NCBI GenBank assembly: GCA_021741075.1
Contig: JAIOYO010000020.1
Location: 1-62,476, forward strand
DNA length: 62,476 bases
Direction: 5' to 3'
Origin: Flavobacteriales bacterium
Lineage (GTDB): Bacteria; Bacteroidota; Bacteroidia; UBA10329
Positions 33,444-43,460 of this stretch are shown here, piece by piece; position 1 is the first letter of the stretch; every line of letters begins with the position of its first letter. The notes under the pieces are model-generated. The model worked only from the letters and a program-made list of their open reading frames with translations, searched no databases and was not told where the DNA came from. Position numbers and translations under genes: made by a program.

Positions 33444-34985
33444 ATGAAAGACAAGATTAAAGAACTGAAGGAAAAGCAGGAACTGGCCATGTTGGGCGGT
33501 GGCGAGAAGCGCATCGAATCGCAGCACTCAAAAGGAAAACTGACAGCGAGAGAAAGGCTTGAATTGCTATTAGACGAAGGAAGTTTCGAAGAAATTGGCA
33601 TGTTCATCACGCATCGTTCGGTAGAATTCGGATTGGAAAGGCAGAAGTTTTTGGGCGATGGAGTTGTAACTGGCTACGGAAACATTCACGGGCGTTTGGT
33701 CTATGTATTCGCTCAGGATTTTACTGTTTTTGGAGGTTCCTTGGCAGAAATGCATGCTGAGAAAATCTGCCGAATCATGGATTTAGCCATGGAAAATGGA
33801 GCTCCAGTAATCGGGTTGAATGATTCTGGTGGCGCACGAATTCAGGAAGGAGTGGTTTCGCTAGGCGGTTATGCCGACATTTTCTACAAAAACACGCGTG
33901 CATCAGGAGTTATTCCACAGATTTCGGCCATTATGGGGCCATGTGCTGGAGGAGCTGTTTACTCCCCTGCTCTCACCGATTTTGTGATGATGGTACAGGA
34001 TTCGAGTTACATGTTTGTTACTGGACCGAACGTGGTAAAAACCGTTACTCACGAGGAAGTTACATCTGAAGAACTAGGAGGAGCAAGTACACATTCAACA
34101 AAATCTGGGGTAACTCATTTTTCGTTTGCCAATGACCTGGAGTGTATCGAGAATCTGAAAAAACTATTGAGTTACATCCCTCAGAACTGCGAAGAAGAAG
34201 CTCCAGCAATTCCATATCATGTTTCTGATGAAACTCGAATTGTGTTGGACGATATCATCCCTGAAAACCCAAACCAGCCTTATGACATCAAAGAGGTGAT
34301 TGAGCAGGTTGCAGATGCAGGTTCATTCTTTGAAGTACACAAGGATTTTGCAGAAAATATGGTTGTGGGTTTTGCCCGATTGGGCGGAAAAAGCATTGGC
34401 ATTGTTGCCAATCAGCCAGCGGTATTGGCCGGTGTACTAGATATTGATGCCTCCACCAAAGGAGCACGTTTCGTGCGGTTCTGCGATTGTTTCAATATCC
34501 CATTGTTGGTTTTTGAGGATGTGCCAGGATTCCTTCCCGGAACAGACCAGGAGTGGAACGGCATTATTTCTAATGGAGCAAAATTGCTTTATGCTTTCAG
34601 CGAAGCAACGGTTCCCCGTATTACCGTTATTACCCGGAAAGCGTACGGTGGCGCGTATGATGTAATGAACAGCAAGCACATTGGTGCAGATATGAATTAC
34701 GCTTGGCCTTCGGCCGAGATTGCTGTGATGGGCGCCAAAGGTGCTGCCGAAATCATCTTCAGAAATGAGATAAATGCAGCTTCAGACCCAGAAGCAAAGC
34801 TGAAGGAGAAAGAAGCAGAATACGTAGAGCATTTTGCCAATCCGTATCGCGCAGCCGAAAAGGGATACGTAGATGAAGTGATTCTTCCATCGGAAACCCG
34901 AAAAAAACTGATGCGCGCCTTTGATATGCTTAAAAACAAAGCCGCGACCTTGCCTAAAAAGAAGCACGGCAATATTCCGTTGTAA
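33444..34985 (+). CDS. Acyl-CoA carboxylase carboxyltransferase (beta) subunit, propionyl-CoA carboxylase/methylmalonyl-CoA decarboxylase type
   Basis: A 513-residue biotin-dependent carboxyltransferase. The crotonase-fold halves are clear: [34 protein letters not shown] and [17 protein letters not shown] in the N-half, and [31 protein letters not shown] and [17 protein letters not shown] in the C-half. The C-terminal KKHGNIPL is typical of this group. It moves the carboxyl group from biotin to propionyl-CoA or, in decarboxylase complexes, the reverse. No biotin carboxylase, biotin carrier or mutase gene is beside it, so the other subunits must be elsewhere. It starts 10 nt after pheS. Confidence 0.92.
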   Translation: MKDKIKELKEKQELAMLGGGEKRIESQHSKGKLTARERLELLLDEGSFEEIGMFITHRSVEFGLERQKFLGDGVVTGYGNIHGRLVYVFAQDFTVFGGSLAEMHAEKICRIMDLAMENGAPVIGLNDSGGARIQEGVVSLGGYADIFYKNTRASGVIPQISAIMGPCAGGAVYSPALTDFVMMVQDSSYMFVTGPNVVKTVTHEEVTSEELGGASTHSTKSGVTHFSFANDLECIENLKKLLSYIPQNCEEEAPAIPYHVSDETRIVLDDIIPENPNQPYDIKEVIEQVADAGSFFEVHKDFAENMVVGFARLGGKSIGIVANQPAVLAGVLDIDASTKGARFVRFCDCFNIPLLVFEDVPGFLPGTDQEWNGIISNGAKLLYAFSEATVPRITVITRKAYGGAYDVMNSKHIGADMNYAWPSAEIAVMGAKGAAEIIFRNEINAASDPEAKLKEKEAEYVEHFANPYRAAEKGYVDEVILPSETRKKLMRAFDMLKNKAATLPKKKHGNIPL

Positions 34986-35043
34986 GTGTAATGTCTTAAG
35001 GATTCCGTTCCTTTACGGGTAAGGTCAACCATAACCCCACATT

Positions 35044-37002
35044 ATGATTCGCCAATTCCACTTTAAGCGCATTCTGGCCTTAATTTTTGTTCTGACTACG
35101 GTTCAGGCCTCTGCCCAATTCAATGGAGACAGTCTCTTGCGAGTACATGTTTCGGGAAAGGCAGATGTAACCACCTATGCCGACCTCATTTGGGTCTATG
35201 TTTTCAGTAAGCCCGATTCGGCCATTTATTTCGGCAAACGCGGCTTGGCAGAGAGCAAGCTAATGGGCGTAGATTCTCTTTTGGGCAGCATTCACAACCG
35301 CATGGGCGTGGCTTATGATGTGAAGTCGATGGCCGATTCTGCCCTTTATCACTACCATCTTGCGCTATCGGAAGCACAACGTACTAGCAAGCCCAAAACC
35401 GAGGCCGGTGCGCTCAACAACATTGGCCTAATTTACTGGAACCAAGGCGCCACAGAAAAGGCCATCGACCATTACATCCGTTCGGCAGGTATCTTTGAGA
35501 AGATAGGGGACGAAGTGGGTCTGGCCAACAATTACAACAACATCGGCCTCATTCTGAGTGACGACCATCAGTACGACAAAAGTCTAAGGTATCATCGGCA
35601 GGCGCTGCAGATAAGAATAAAAACCAACAACAAGTATGGCATTGCCGCCAGCTACGCCAATATAGCACAGGTCTTCCTATTCCAGAACAAGCCCGACCTC
35701 GATTCGGCAGAACATTACCTCCTCTTGGCCATTCCAATCAAGGTGCAGCTCAACGACCGGTATGGGCTGGCTAGGGCATACAACAGCTTGGCCGATGTGT
35801 ACCTTAAACGGAAGGACTTCGGGAAAGCACTCGAATTCTTCATCAGAACACTGAGGATACAGCAGGCCATCGGCAATTCGGAAGGATATGCCAGCACCTA
35901 CTACAACATTTCGGAGGTGTACCTTAAAAAGGACGATAGAAAGACCATGCTCATCTACCTAGATTCTGCCGAGACCGTGGCCGAATTGCACAACGATAAG
36001 GCGTTGCTTTGGAAAATCTACTGGTCTAAGGCAAGAACCCTCAGCAAACTGGGTAGGTTTGAAGAAGCCTATCCCTATTGGGTAAGGTTTACAGCCATTA
36101 AAGACAGTTTGGTCAATGCCGAACGCAGCTTGCAGGTACAAGAACTGGAAACCCAATACCGAACCGCAGAACAGGAGGCAGAGATTGCAGATAAAAAGGT
36201 GGCATTAGCAGAAGCCAAATTAAAGCTGGAAAATCGCACCAAATGGATAGCGGGTCTTTTGGGTGGATTGATATCGTTTTTGCTATTTGGTTTTGCGCTC
36301 TTTCAGGTTTACAGAAGAAAAACGCAGGCCGAAAAAGATGCCGCCATCATTGCCGAGCGAGAACGGGGGCTGGTGGCCATGATTGAAGCTACGGAAGAAG
36401 AAAGGAAGCGTATTGCCAAGGACCTTCACGATGGAATTGTGCAAACACTTACGGGCTTAAGCCTGCGGTTGCAGAAAGGATTTTCGATGATTAAGGACAC
36501 AACGGAAGAGCAGAAACAACGATACCAAGAATCTAAAGAAATGCTCGATGATTCGATTGCGGAAGTCAGAAACATCAGCCATCAAATGATGCCAAGAGCG
36601 TTAAGCGATATGGGATTAATTCCAGCATTGGAGGATATGCTGAACAAGAGCCTCGGAAGTACAGACATTGTCTATGAGTTTGAACACCACAGGATGGAAG
36701 GCGAGCGCTTTCCAGAGAACATGGAAGTAAGTCTTTATCGCATTTGCCAGGAATTGATAAACAACATCATCAAACATTCACAAGCGAAAGGTGTTTCCGT
36801 ACAGCTATTGAAAACAAAAACTCATTTGGTACTAGTAGTAGAAGACAACGGAAAGGGCTTTAAATTTGATTCCAGAGAAACCAGAAACGGAATAGGTTTG
36901 ATGAATATTTCGAGCCGAGCTAAAGCCATAAACGGTGAGGTAAATTATCAACCAAGCCCCAAGCAAGGAACTGTGGCAACTATAAGAATTCCACTACCAT
37001 GA
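35044..37002 (+). CDS. TPR sensor histidine kinase (NarL-type)
   Basis: A 652-residue kinase. A signal peptide (to about residue 24) leads to a periplasmic region of about seven TPR-like helical repeats (90-340; phrases such as NNIGLIYWNQGATEKAIDHY), then a coiled coil (360-398), one membrane helix (401-422) and a cytoplasmic HisKA_3 dimerisation domain. The phosphoaccepting His462 is in IAKDLHDGIVQTL. The ATP-binding domain has the N box ICQELINNIIKHSQA and a G box DNGKGFKF. It should sense an envelope signal through the TPR array and phosphorylate the response regulator whose gene overlaps its stop by 4 nt. The stimulus is not known. Confidence 0.92.
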   Translation: MIRQFHFKRILALIFVLTTVQASAQFNGDSLLRVHVSGKADVTTYADLIWVYVFSKPDSAIYFGKRGLAESKLMGVDSLLGSIHNRMGVAYDVKSMADSALYHYHLALSEAQRTSKPKTEAGALNNIGLIYWNQGATEKAIDHYIRSAGIFEKIGDEVGLANNYNNIGLILSDDHQYDKSLRYHRQALQIRIKTNNKYGIAASYANIAQVFLFQNKPDLDSAEHYLLLAIPIKVQLNDRYGLARAYNSLADVYLKRKDFGKALEFFIRTLRIQQAIGNSEGYASTYYNISEVYLKKDDRKTMLIYLDSAETVAELHNDKALLWKIYWSKARTLSKLGRFEEAYPYWVRFTAIKDSLVNAERSLQVQELETQYRTAEQEAEIADKKVALAEAKLKLENRTKWIAGLLGGLISFLLFGFALFQVYRRKTQAEKDAAIIAERERGLVAMIEATEEERKRIAKDLHDGIVQTLTGLSLRLQKGFSMIKDTTEEQKQRYQESKEMLDDSIAEVRNISHQMMPRALSDMGLIPALEDMLNKSLGSTDIVYEFEHHRMEGERFPENMEVSLYRICQELINNIIKHSQAKGVSVQLLKTKTHLVLVVEDNGKGFKFDSRETRNGIGLMNISSRAKAINGEVNYQPSPKQGTVATIRIPLP

Positions 37003-37634
37003 GCGATATTCGATTAATATTAGTTGATGACCACCAAATTGTGTTGGACGGACTAAAAGCCCTGCTTGACGATTTGGATGGTTTTGATTGCGTTGCCACG
37101 GCCGATAATGGTAAGAAAGCACTCGACTTGCTCAAAGTTTTTAAGGTGGATGTGGTGTTGATGGATATCGATATGCCAGTGATGAACGGGATGGAAGCTA
37201 CCCGCAGAATCAAGAAGGAATATCCTGAAGTGAAGGTCATTTCTCTTACGCAGCATAGTGAGCGCGGCATGGTGCGGCAACTGCTCGAATGCGGTTCGGA
37301 TGGCTATCTATTGAAGAATATCGCCCAAGACGAACTAGCTAGTGCCATCCGAAAGGTAAACAATGGCGAAAATGTCTTTTCTAGCGAAGTGTCGATGAGT
37401 TTAGCCGGCAAAGTGGTAGAGAAAAACTCCAGCGGAGTTGAGGTAGAACTCACCGAAAGAGAAATCGAAATTCTGACTTTGATTTCGGAAGGATTGAGTA
37501 GCAAGCAAGTGGGCGATAAACTGTTTATCAGTCCGCGTACGGTTGATACGCATCGAACCAACCTTATGAACAAGCTCGACATTCACAACATTGCTGGGCT
37601 CATACGCTTTGCGCTAAAGAACGGCTACACGTAA
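36999..37634 (+). CDS. NarL/FixJ family response regulator
   Basis: A 211-residue two-domain regulator. The receiver has VDDHQ for Mg2+ binding, phosphoacceptor Asp56 in LMDIDMP and the conserved Thr and Lys positions (SLTQHS, LLKNIAQ). The C-terminal LuxR-type helix-turn-helix reads LTEREIEILTLISEGLSSKQVGDKL then ISPRTVDTHRTNLMNKL (pieces). Phosphorylation by the overlapping TPR kinase should cause DNA binding. Likely targets are nearby divergent promoters, for instance the gap at 39051-39235 with its repeated AGTCCGACAAAA, but this is inference. It converges on the unknown gene at 37650 with a 15-nt gap. Confidence 0.94.
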   Translation: MSDIRLILVDDHQIVLDGLKALLDDLDGFDCVATADNGKKALDLLKVFKVDVVLMDIDMPVMNGMEATRRIKKEYPEVKVISLTQHSERGMVRQLLECGSDGYLLKNIAQDELASAIRKVNNGENVFSSEVSMSLAGKVVEKNSSGVEVELTEREIEILTLISEGLSSKQVGDKLFISPRTVDTHRTNLMNKLDIHNIAGLIRFALKNGYT

Positions 37635-37649
37635 ACCCAGATTCTGAAT

Positions 37650-39050
37650 TCAATTCTTACCAGTTAACGCAAAAATCTTCGTTTCTATCCAACTCAAATC
37701 TGCCACATTTGGGTTTTTGGAAATCTGCTCTCTAATGGCATTCAGCTTAACGGAGTTGCCAGCCGCACGCGAAAGAGAAAGCGTATGCTTGATAAGATTG
37801 AGATACAGTTTCCGCTGTTGATCGGAGATTTTTCTATTTCGATTAAGCATAGAACGGAAAGCTGTGGCGTGATAAAAAAGCGCATCCGAATCGTCTAGCT
37901 CGTAATATGATTTCAAAAGGATGGAGCGTGCATCTAAACGGTAGAAAACATCATCCAAATCTACTTTTTGAAGCTGGCTGATGGCTGCGCGGTAGTTTTT
38001 TTCTGAAAAGTGGAGGTTCGCCAAATTGTAAGCTAATGCATTTGTTCGTTGCGAACTAGGCAGAAGCTGCTTGTTACCATGAATGAAGTCACGTGCATAA
38101 TCCACATTTCCCGTACGTAGCGCTATGGTTACCACATTCTTAAAATCCCACTGCGAAATGTTGCCGTTGTTTAGTAGGCCTCCGTGCTCCAAAGCACTTT
38201 GATAAACGGCCAGAAGTTCATCTTGAAACGTCAACCGCCCTGCGTTGATTCTACGGATACAATAATTGAGCAGGTATTGATAAAAATCGGAGAGTTCTGA
38301 CTCAGATACACGGCCAATCAATCTTGGAACTTCACTCTTCAGCTTCTTAAAAACTAGTTCATTCTCTGGTTCTGTAAGGCTTTGAATGATGAGCCGATAG
38401 AGATTGATGTAAGGATTATCGGTAAAAAGTCCGTTGTCAATCTGTTTAAGAATGGTTTTGAGAAATGGGTCGTTCCACTCCTTCTTCAGAATGAAATTGA
38501 GATTGATTTTCTCTGCGCTTATTTGAAGCTTTTTTGCCACAAAATAGAGGTCGAGAAAGAGCGAACTTTCCTCAAAAATATCGGACGAACGTTTTCCTAG
38601 TCCCAGTTCTTCTTTGGCTTTAAGCGAATGTAGTTCATACCGATAATGCAAGGCATCAGCATCAACATGACCCAATTTTTCGGCACGATTCAATTCTTGA
38701 TTGTATGTTTTTTCGAACGCGCTCGAACACTTACGCTCCGATAATTCCTGCAAAAGCAACGATTGCTGCTTCTGCGGTTGTTTACTCAATTGTTTGAAGC
38801 CATAAAACTCGAAAACAACTTTATTAATGTCTGTAAGCAAATAGCGGATAACCTTGTCGTTGAAAGGCGTATTCGGATAAAGCGCCTTGTGAATTTCCTT
38901 GCGTGACAGCTTTTTTGAACTGGCTTTCTCCAGAATTTTTAACGTTGCGAAAATGTCTATTCGTATGCGCGGAAAGCGAAATTGAACAAACCGTTTCAGC
39001 TCATCCCACTCGCTGGTTTTTAGTTTTTCTAAAAGCTCTATGGTTAACAT
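37650..39050 (-). CDS. Helical-repeat protein of unknown function
   Basis: A 466-residue soluble protein, nearly all helical and lysine-rich, with no signal peptide or membrane helix. It opens with LLEKLKTSEWDELKRFVQ, includes a winged-helix-like KLSRKEIHKALYPNTPFNDKVIRYLLTDIN region (pieces, about 50-82) and then continues as TPR-like helices. The N-terminal part could bind DNA or a protein partner. I know similar proteins only as hypothetical in Bacteroidota. It is divergent from the T9SS giant across a 185-nt gap and stands next to the two-component pair, so a link to regulation of that surface protein is possible but unproven. Confidence 0.75.
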   Translation of the reverse strand: MLTIELLEKLKTSEWDELKRFVQFRFPRIRIDIFATLKILEKASSKKLSRKEIHKALYPNTPFNDKVIRYLLTDINKVVFEFYGFKQLSKQPQKQQSLLLQELSERKCSSAFEKTYNQELNRAEKLGHVDADALHYRYELHSLKAKEELGLGKRSSDIFEESSLFLDLYFVAKKLQISAEKINLNFILKKEWNDPFLKTILKQIDNGLFTDNPYINLYRLIIQSLTEPENELVFKKLKSEVPRLIGRVSESELSDFYQYLLNYCIRRINAGRLTFQDELLAVYQSALEHGGLLNNGNISQWDFKNVVTIALRTGNVDYARDFIHGNKQLLPSSQRTNALAYNLANLHFSEKNYRAAISQLQKVDLDDVFYRLDARSILLKSYYELDDSDALFYHATAFRSMLNRNRKISDQQRKLYLNLIKHTLSLSRAAGNSVKLNAIREQISKNPNVADLSWIETKIFALTGKN

Positions 39051-39061
39051 TAAATTAAATT

Positions 39062-39161
39062 AGTCCGACAAAACTCATTATATATGAATTCATAATTACG
39101 GATGTATAGTAGAAACGAGTCTAATATCTTGAAATATCGTTCATTCATAAGTCCGACAAAA
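39062..39161. promoter_or_regulatory. Two direct copies of AGTCCGACAAAA in a divergent intergenic region
   Basis: The same 12 nt occurs at 39062-39073 and 39150-39161, 88 nt apart, with a palindrome TATGAATTCATA (39083-39094) between. The gap separates the unknown 466-residue protein gene from the T9SS cargo gene. The copies are candidates for regulator binding sites. Confidence 0.45.
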
Positions 39162-39198
39162 GTAAATAAGTGTAATTTATTACTTGATGTACTCACGA

Positions 39199-39206
39199 TA
39201 CATTTG
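39199..39206 (+). promoter_or_regulatory. -7 box TACATTTG of the T9SS cargo gene
   Basis: Exact TAnnTTTG, 29 nt before the ATG at 39236. A TTG at 39184-39186 is only 12 nt upstream of it, too close for a standard -33. Confidence 0.5.
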
Positions 39207-39235
39207 GAACGTGAAACCGTCTAAAGACCAAAACC

Positions 39236-42200
39236 ATGAAAATGAGAACGCGAGTATTTAAGGGAATCAGTGGAATGATCCTGATGCTCGCCATCGGATT
39301 AGGAACCTTGAACCAGACTGTAGCGCAATGCACAGTAGAAGTATTTGCCACAGTAAATCCAGGCAACTGCTTTTCGCAAGTTGCCATTTCGTCAACAGCA
39401 TCTGAGCCCGTGCAAAGCTGGACGTATTATATAGACGGAAACATCGTTGGTTCAAATAGCCCTGCCCTTGTTCAACTAGGACCCGGAACTTACGTGGCAT
39501 CGGTGGTGGTTATCACAACTCAAAACTGTACTGCGGTAGATGATTTTTCATTTACTGTGGGAGGAACACAAGTAACGGTTGATGCTGGAGCAGATTATGT
39601 TGCCTGTCAGGAAACACCTTTATTATCGGTAAGCGTCAATTCTCCGAACCCGTACTCACTTCAATGGACTCCTGCTTATTTGTTGAGTGATGCAAGCAGT
39701 GCAACGCCACAAGTCACACAAAATGTGACGAATCAATGGTTTATCGTTGATGTGATTGATGATGTAACGGGATGTATTTATTCGGATACAATTACTATAA
39801 CGCAACAGAACCCACTTTTCGATTCGCTAAGTCTTTGCAACGGTCCAGTAACCATCGACCTCGGGCCAGGGGCCCTTTGGTATCAGTGGTTAAGTTGGAC
39901 AGACACGGCAGGCAACAATCAGCAACTCAATTATCCAAGTACGCAACAGGCAATTACGGTAACCGAGCCAGGCCAGTATTTCATGTATGCCGATTTTCCA
40001 GAGTGCGGGGCACTAACAAGCCTCGTTACGGTTGAAGAGTGTAATACCTCCTGTTGGAATCTTTTTAGTTACGTAACTGGTGCGGTTCAGTGTGGTACGG
40101 AGTATCAGTTTGTTTCCACGTCATCTATGCAAGGAATTATCCACAACTGGGATTTCGGAGACGGAACCACTAGCAATGAGGCGCATCCAATCCATGTCTT
40201 TTCAGCCGGCACGTACACGGTTACATTAACCGTTTTCGACATCAATCAATGCACCAGTGTTTCCACCCAAACCATCACTGTTGGAGGATTGTCGGTTGAC
40301 ATAAATGAAGATATAATTGCTTGCGCAGGACAACTGATGCTGTTTTGTGGCGCCACTGGCGGAAGCGGAAACTATGCCTATAGTTGGACACCAACCGTGC
40401 TCATGACCAGCCCCACTTCTCAAAACACCGTAATGAATGTGCAAGGAAATCAATGGGTTCATGTTACCGTTTACGACACACAAAACCAATGTTCGGCCAC
40501 AGACTCCGTCTACGTTTATGCCAATCAGCCCATCAATGTGATGATGGAGCTGTGCAATGGAACGGTTCCACTGGTGGTCGATCCAGGATCGTTGGTTTAT
40601 GGCTGGAGCTATACCGACTTACAAGGCAACACTTCCACTATCTCAAATGCGGGCAATTCTTATATAGCAACTCAAGTTGGCACCTATACCGTAATGACTT
40701 ATTATTCTGGTTGCCAACAAGTGTTCCATACGTTCGAAGTGCTTCCGTGCCCTTCTAATTGTACTTCAGCAATTACTTCAACCCTCAATTATCAGAATTG
40801 TGGTGCTTTGGTAAATTTTGTTTCGAGCTACAGTTCGGCAATAGACAGTGCGGTTTGGAATCTCGGAAATGGCAATACGTATGTGCAATATGGCGCTCAA
40901 CCAGCGCCACAGGAGTTCTATACGGGCGGAAATTACGTTGTGTCGCTCACGGCTTATCACACCAGTGGTTGCGTAAGCACAACCGGTTATGGAATTACAC
41001 TTTTAACGGACATTGTAGCAGAAATTAACGCGCCAGACACCATTGCCTGTGCCGGACAAGTTTTCTTGAATGCTACCGCTACGGGTGGAGGTGGACAGTT
41101 CGCTTACTTCTGGCCGCTATCTGGCGGAACCACACCTAACGCTGTTTTGGTTGTGTCGCAGAACCAATGGGTAGTTGTGGAAGTAACAGATACGTACACG
41201 GGCTGCACGGCATTTGATTCCATATACGTGTATGCCAATCAAGCCAATATCGAAACGGTACAAATGTGCCAATCGAGCGTTCCGCTGATTGTAAATCTCG
41301 GAAGCATGGTTTACAATTGGAGCTATACCGACCAATCTGGAAATACCACACAATTGCCAAATCAGACCAACGAATTGGAGGCGTTTAACTTGGGCACATA
41401 TACCTGCATGACCTATTATTCTGGCTGTCAACAAGTGTTTCACACGTTTGAAGTTGTGCTTTGCGGAACGGTTTGTTCTGTCGAATTCATTTCGGTGCCC
41501 AATCCTACTGCGTGCGGTATGGTTTACGACTTTGCCGCACAGAATTTCAGTTCGCCCGTGGACAGCGTGATGTGGGACTATGGCAATGGCATCTTCAGTT
41601 CCATGGAGAGCTCGCAATTCTATACTGCCGGAACCTACGAGGTAACGTTGACTGCCTATCATACAAGTGGATGCGTAAGTACCTTTTCGCAGACCTTGAC
41701 GGTTAATTCGGGAATTGCAATTGAGCTTGTACAAGACACACTTGCTTGCAACGGAACATTATTCCTTAGTCATACCATTTCGGGCGGAAGCGGAAACTAC
41801 ATGTACCAGTGGTCTCCTGCAGTTGCTATGAACAATCCGACTGCTGCCAATCCTACCATGACAGTTACAACGGATGGTTGGGTTGAAGTGTATTTGATCG
41901 ACACGCAGCAAGGTTGCGTGGCAACCGATTCTATGTTTGTGTATGCTAATGCTGCCATAAACGAGACGCTTGAGCTATGCTCAAATAACGTACTGCTACA
42001 AGTTGCGCCTGGCTCCATGGTATATAATTGGTCGTTTACAGATGCTTTTGGCAACAACAATCAAATTCAGAATTTCGGTAATGAACTGTTGGCAAACGAA
42101 GTGGGAACCTACATCTGCTTTACCTATTACTCTGGTTGCAATGGTATTACGCACAGCTTTGTGGTAGAAGAATGTGCGCCACAGAACGATGATGTGTGGC

Positions 42201-43186
42201 CAGGAGACGCGAACAGCGATGGCGTTGTCACCAATTCGGATGCCTTGTATCTCGGATTAGCCTTTAACCAAACGGGTCCGAACAGACCAGCAGCAACGCT
42301 GAACTGGGTTGGACAGCCTTGCCCAGACTGGACTTTCAACTTTGCGGTGAATAACGTGAACCTGAAACATGCCGATTGCGATGGAAATGGCATCATCAAC
42401 TTTGACGATACGCTTGCCATCGATTTCAATTACCTTAACACACACAACAAGTTTGAGGGCGTTACATCAGGAGGAAATCCTCCAATTTGGGTGGAGGCTT
42501 CGCCAGATACCGTTGGGTTGCAGCAGGCCATAGAAATCATCGTTTATCTGGGAACAGCTGCGCAACCCATTGACAGTTTGCATGGTGTGGCATTCAGCCT
42601 TACGTTCGATGAATCGCTTCTGACGCAGAATGGCCTGAGCATTGATTTTGATAACTGCGCTCTCGGAACAGCGGGAAATGACGTCATTTCATTCCAAAAG
42701 AACCTTTTTAATGATGGTATGATTGACGTTGCGGTTTCGCGAAATACGCTTGAGGATTTTCAAGGCTATGGCCCCATTGTTCATGTGCGAATTGTGACTA
42801 CAGATAACCTTTCTGGTATTCATAATGTAGCCTTAGGAATTGGTGGAGTAGTGGCACTCACAGCGTCAGAAACTACGGTTGAACTGACCGCCATTGGCGA
42901 TACCGTTGTCATCGACCCAAATAAGGTGGGCATTGACGAAGCTGCGCTGGATAACGTTTCCGTCTATCCAAATCCAACTACAGATGTGCTGAACATTTCC
43001 GGGTTGGAAGGCACTGGAACAATCTCTATTTACAATGCGGTGGGTCAGGAAGCTATGACTGTTCCATTCAGTAATTCTGACAGAATGAAACTAAATCTCT
43101 CCGAATTGGTATCGGGCGTATACTTGGTGAAAATAAGATCTGAGAAAGGTGTTGTAACACATAAGTTAAGGTTGATTCAGTCGTAA
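39236..43186 (+). CDS. Giant T9SS cargo: four PKD-like modules, dockerin-like, cohesin-like and type A sorting domain
   Basis: A 1316-residue secreted protein. After a signal peptide (ends near TVAQ, about 30) come four tandem modules of about 236 residues (roughly 31-267, 268-504, 505-742, 743-978), each closing with a Cys motif such as VEEC or VLC. They contain PKD-like cores (WDFGDGTT, WNLGNGNT, WDYGNGIF) and WSYTD/YYSGCQQVFHTFEV blocks. Next is a calcium-binding dockerin-like part (PGDANSDGVVTNSDA, DCDGNGIINFDD), then a cohesin-like strand domain (about 1075-1230) and a T9SS type A domain beginning VSVYPNPTTD. It is probably an adhesive or matrix protein on the cell surface. No enzymatic motif is seen. 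A strong terminator follows. Confidence 0.88.
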   Translation: MKMRTRVFKGISGMILMLAIGLGTLNQTVAQCTVEVFATVNPGNCFSQVAISSTASEPVQSWTYYIDGNIVGSNSPALVQLGPGTYVASVVVITTQNCTAVDDFSFTVGGTQVTVDAGADYVACQETPLLSVSVNSPNPYSLQWTPAYLLSDASSATPQVTQNVTNQWFIVDVIDDVTGCIYSDTITITQQNPLFDSLSLCNGPVTIDLGPGALWYQWLSWTDTAGNNQQLNYPSTQQAITVTEPGQYFMYADFPECGALTSLVTVEECNTSCWNLFSYVTGAVQCGTEYQFVSTSSMQGIIHNWDFGDGTTSNEAHPIHVFSAGTYTVTLTVFDINQCTSVSTQTITVGGLSVDINEDIIACAGQLMLFCGATGGSGNYAYSWTPTVLMTSPTSQNTVMNVQGNQWVHVTVYDTQNQCSATDSVYVYANQPINVMMELCNGTVPLVVDPGSLVYGWSYTDLQGNTSTISNAGNSYIATQVGTYTVMTYYSGCQQVFHTFEVLPCPSNCTSAITSTLNYQNCGALVNFVSSYSSAIDSAVWNLGNGNTYVQYGAQPAPQEFYTGGNYVVSLTAYHTSGCVSTTGYGITLLTDIVAEINAPDTIACAGQVFLNATATGGGGQFAYFWPLSGGTTPNAVLVVSQNQWVVVEVTDTYTGCTAFDSIYVYANQANIETVQMCQSSVPLIVNLGSMVYNWSYTDQSGNTTQLPNQTNELEAFNLGTYTCMTYYSGCQQVFHTFEVVLCGTVCSVEFISVPNPTACGMVYDFAAQNFSSPVDSVMWDYGNGIFSSMESSQFYTAGTYEVTLTAYHTSGCVSTFSQTLTVNSGIAIELVQDTLACNGTLFLSHTISGGSGNYMYQWSPAVAMNNPTAANPTMTVTTDGWVEVYLIDTQQGCVATDSMFVYANAAINETLELCSNNVLLQVAPGSMVYNWSFTDAFGNNNQIQNFGNELLANEVGTYICFTYYSGCNGITHSFVVEECAPQNDDVWPGDANSDGVVTNSDALYLGLAFNQTGPNRPAATLNWVGQPCPDWTFNFAVNNVNLKHADCDGNGIINFDDTLAIDFNYLNTHNKFEGVTSGGNPPIWVEASPDTVGLQQAIEIIVYLGTAAQPIDSLHGVAFSLTFDESLLTQNGLSIDFDNCALGTAGNDVISFQKNLFNDGMIDVAVSRNTLEDFQGYGPIVHVRIVTTDNLSGIHNVALGIGGVVALTASETTVELTAIGDTVVIDPNKVGIDEAALDNVSVYPNPTTDVLNISGLEGTGTISIYNAVGQEAMTVPFSNSDRMKLNLSELVSGVYLVKIRSEKGVVTHKLRLIQS

Positions 43187-43207
43187 AGTTCAGCTTTGGT
43201 GTAAATG

Positions 43208-43237
43208 AAAAGGGTCGCTGAGAAGCGACCCTTTTTT
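43208..43237 (+). terminator. Rho-independent terminator of the T9SS cargo gene
   Basis: A 9-bp stem AGGGTCGCT (43211-43219) / AGCGACCCT (43224-43232) with GAGA loop, flanked by AAA on the left and TTTTTT on the right, 21 nt after the stop codon. Confidence 0.88.
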
Positions 43238-43284
43238 GTTTAGTATGATCAGCCATGAGCTTGCCAATAAACGCTAGGATCACC

Positions 43285-43359
43285 GGATAACGTGCGTTTG
43301 GTTTTCGCGGAACGGGTGCCCGTGATGCGACAGCGGTCTTTTCCTTATTTTCGTTAGGC
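43285..43359. other. Structured noncoding stretch, weakly attC-like
   Basis: Noncoding sequence upstream of the unknown gene at 43461. A nested stem TCGC/GCGA (43305-43308/43327-43330) encloses ACGGG-TG-CCCGT (43312-43323). GGATAAC at 43285 and GTTAGGC at 43353 have the spacing of integron attC ends, but only 5 of 7 bases pair and no L-box pairing is present. It may be a dispersed repeat. No promoter box was found in the region. Confidence 0.3.
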
Positions 43360-43460
43360 AATGCCACAGGCAACGCAATCGTTCCAACCCTCACTTACAA
43401 TAAATCTATTCGATTCCAGTTTAAGGTCTGCAGGTCATAAACCAATTAATCCGTACGATT

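Noticed and set aside
35004..35030. Terminator before the TPR kinase gene
   Set aside because: Only a 4-bp CCGT/ACGG stem without a T-run.
41117..41734. 205-codon ORF opposite the T9SS cargo gene
   Set aside because: It is antisense to repeated modules; long open frames there come from the duplicated sequence.
43285..43359. Integron attC site
   Set aside because: Only the outer 7-mers are roughly right, with two mismatches in pairing and no L-box complementarity; no integrase seen.
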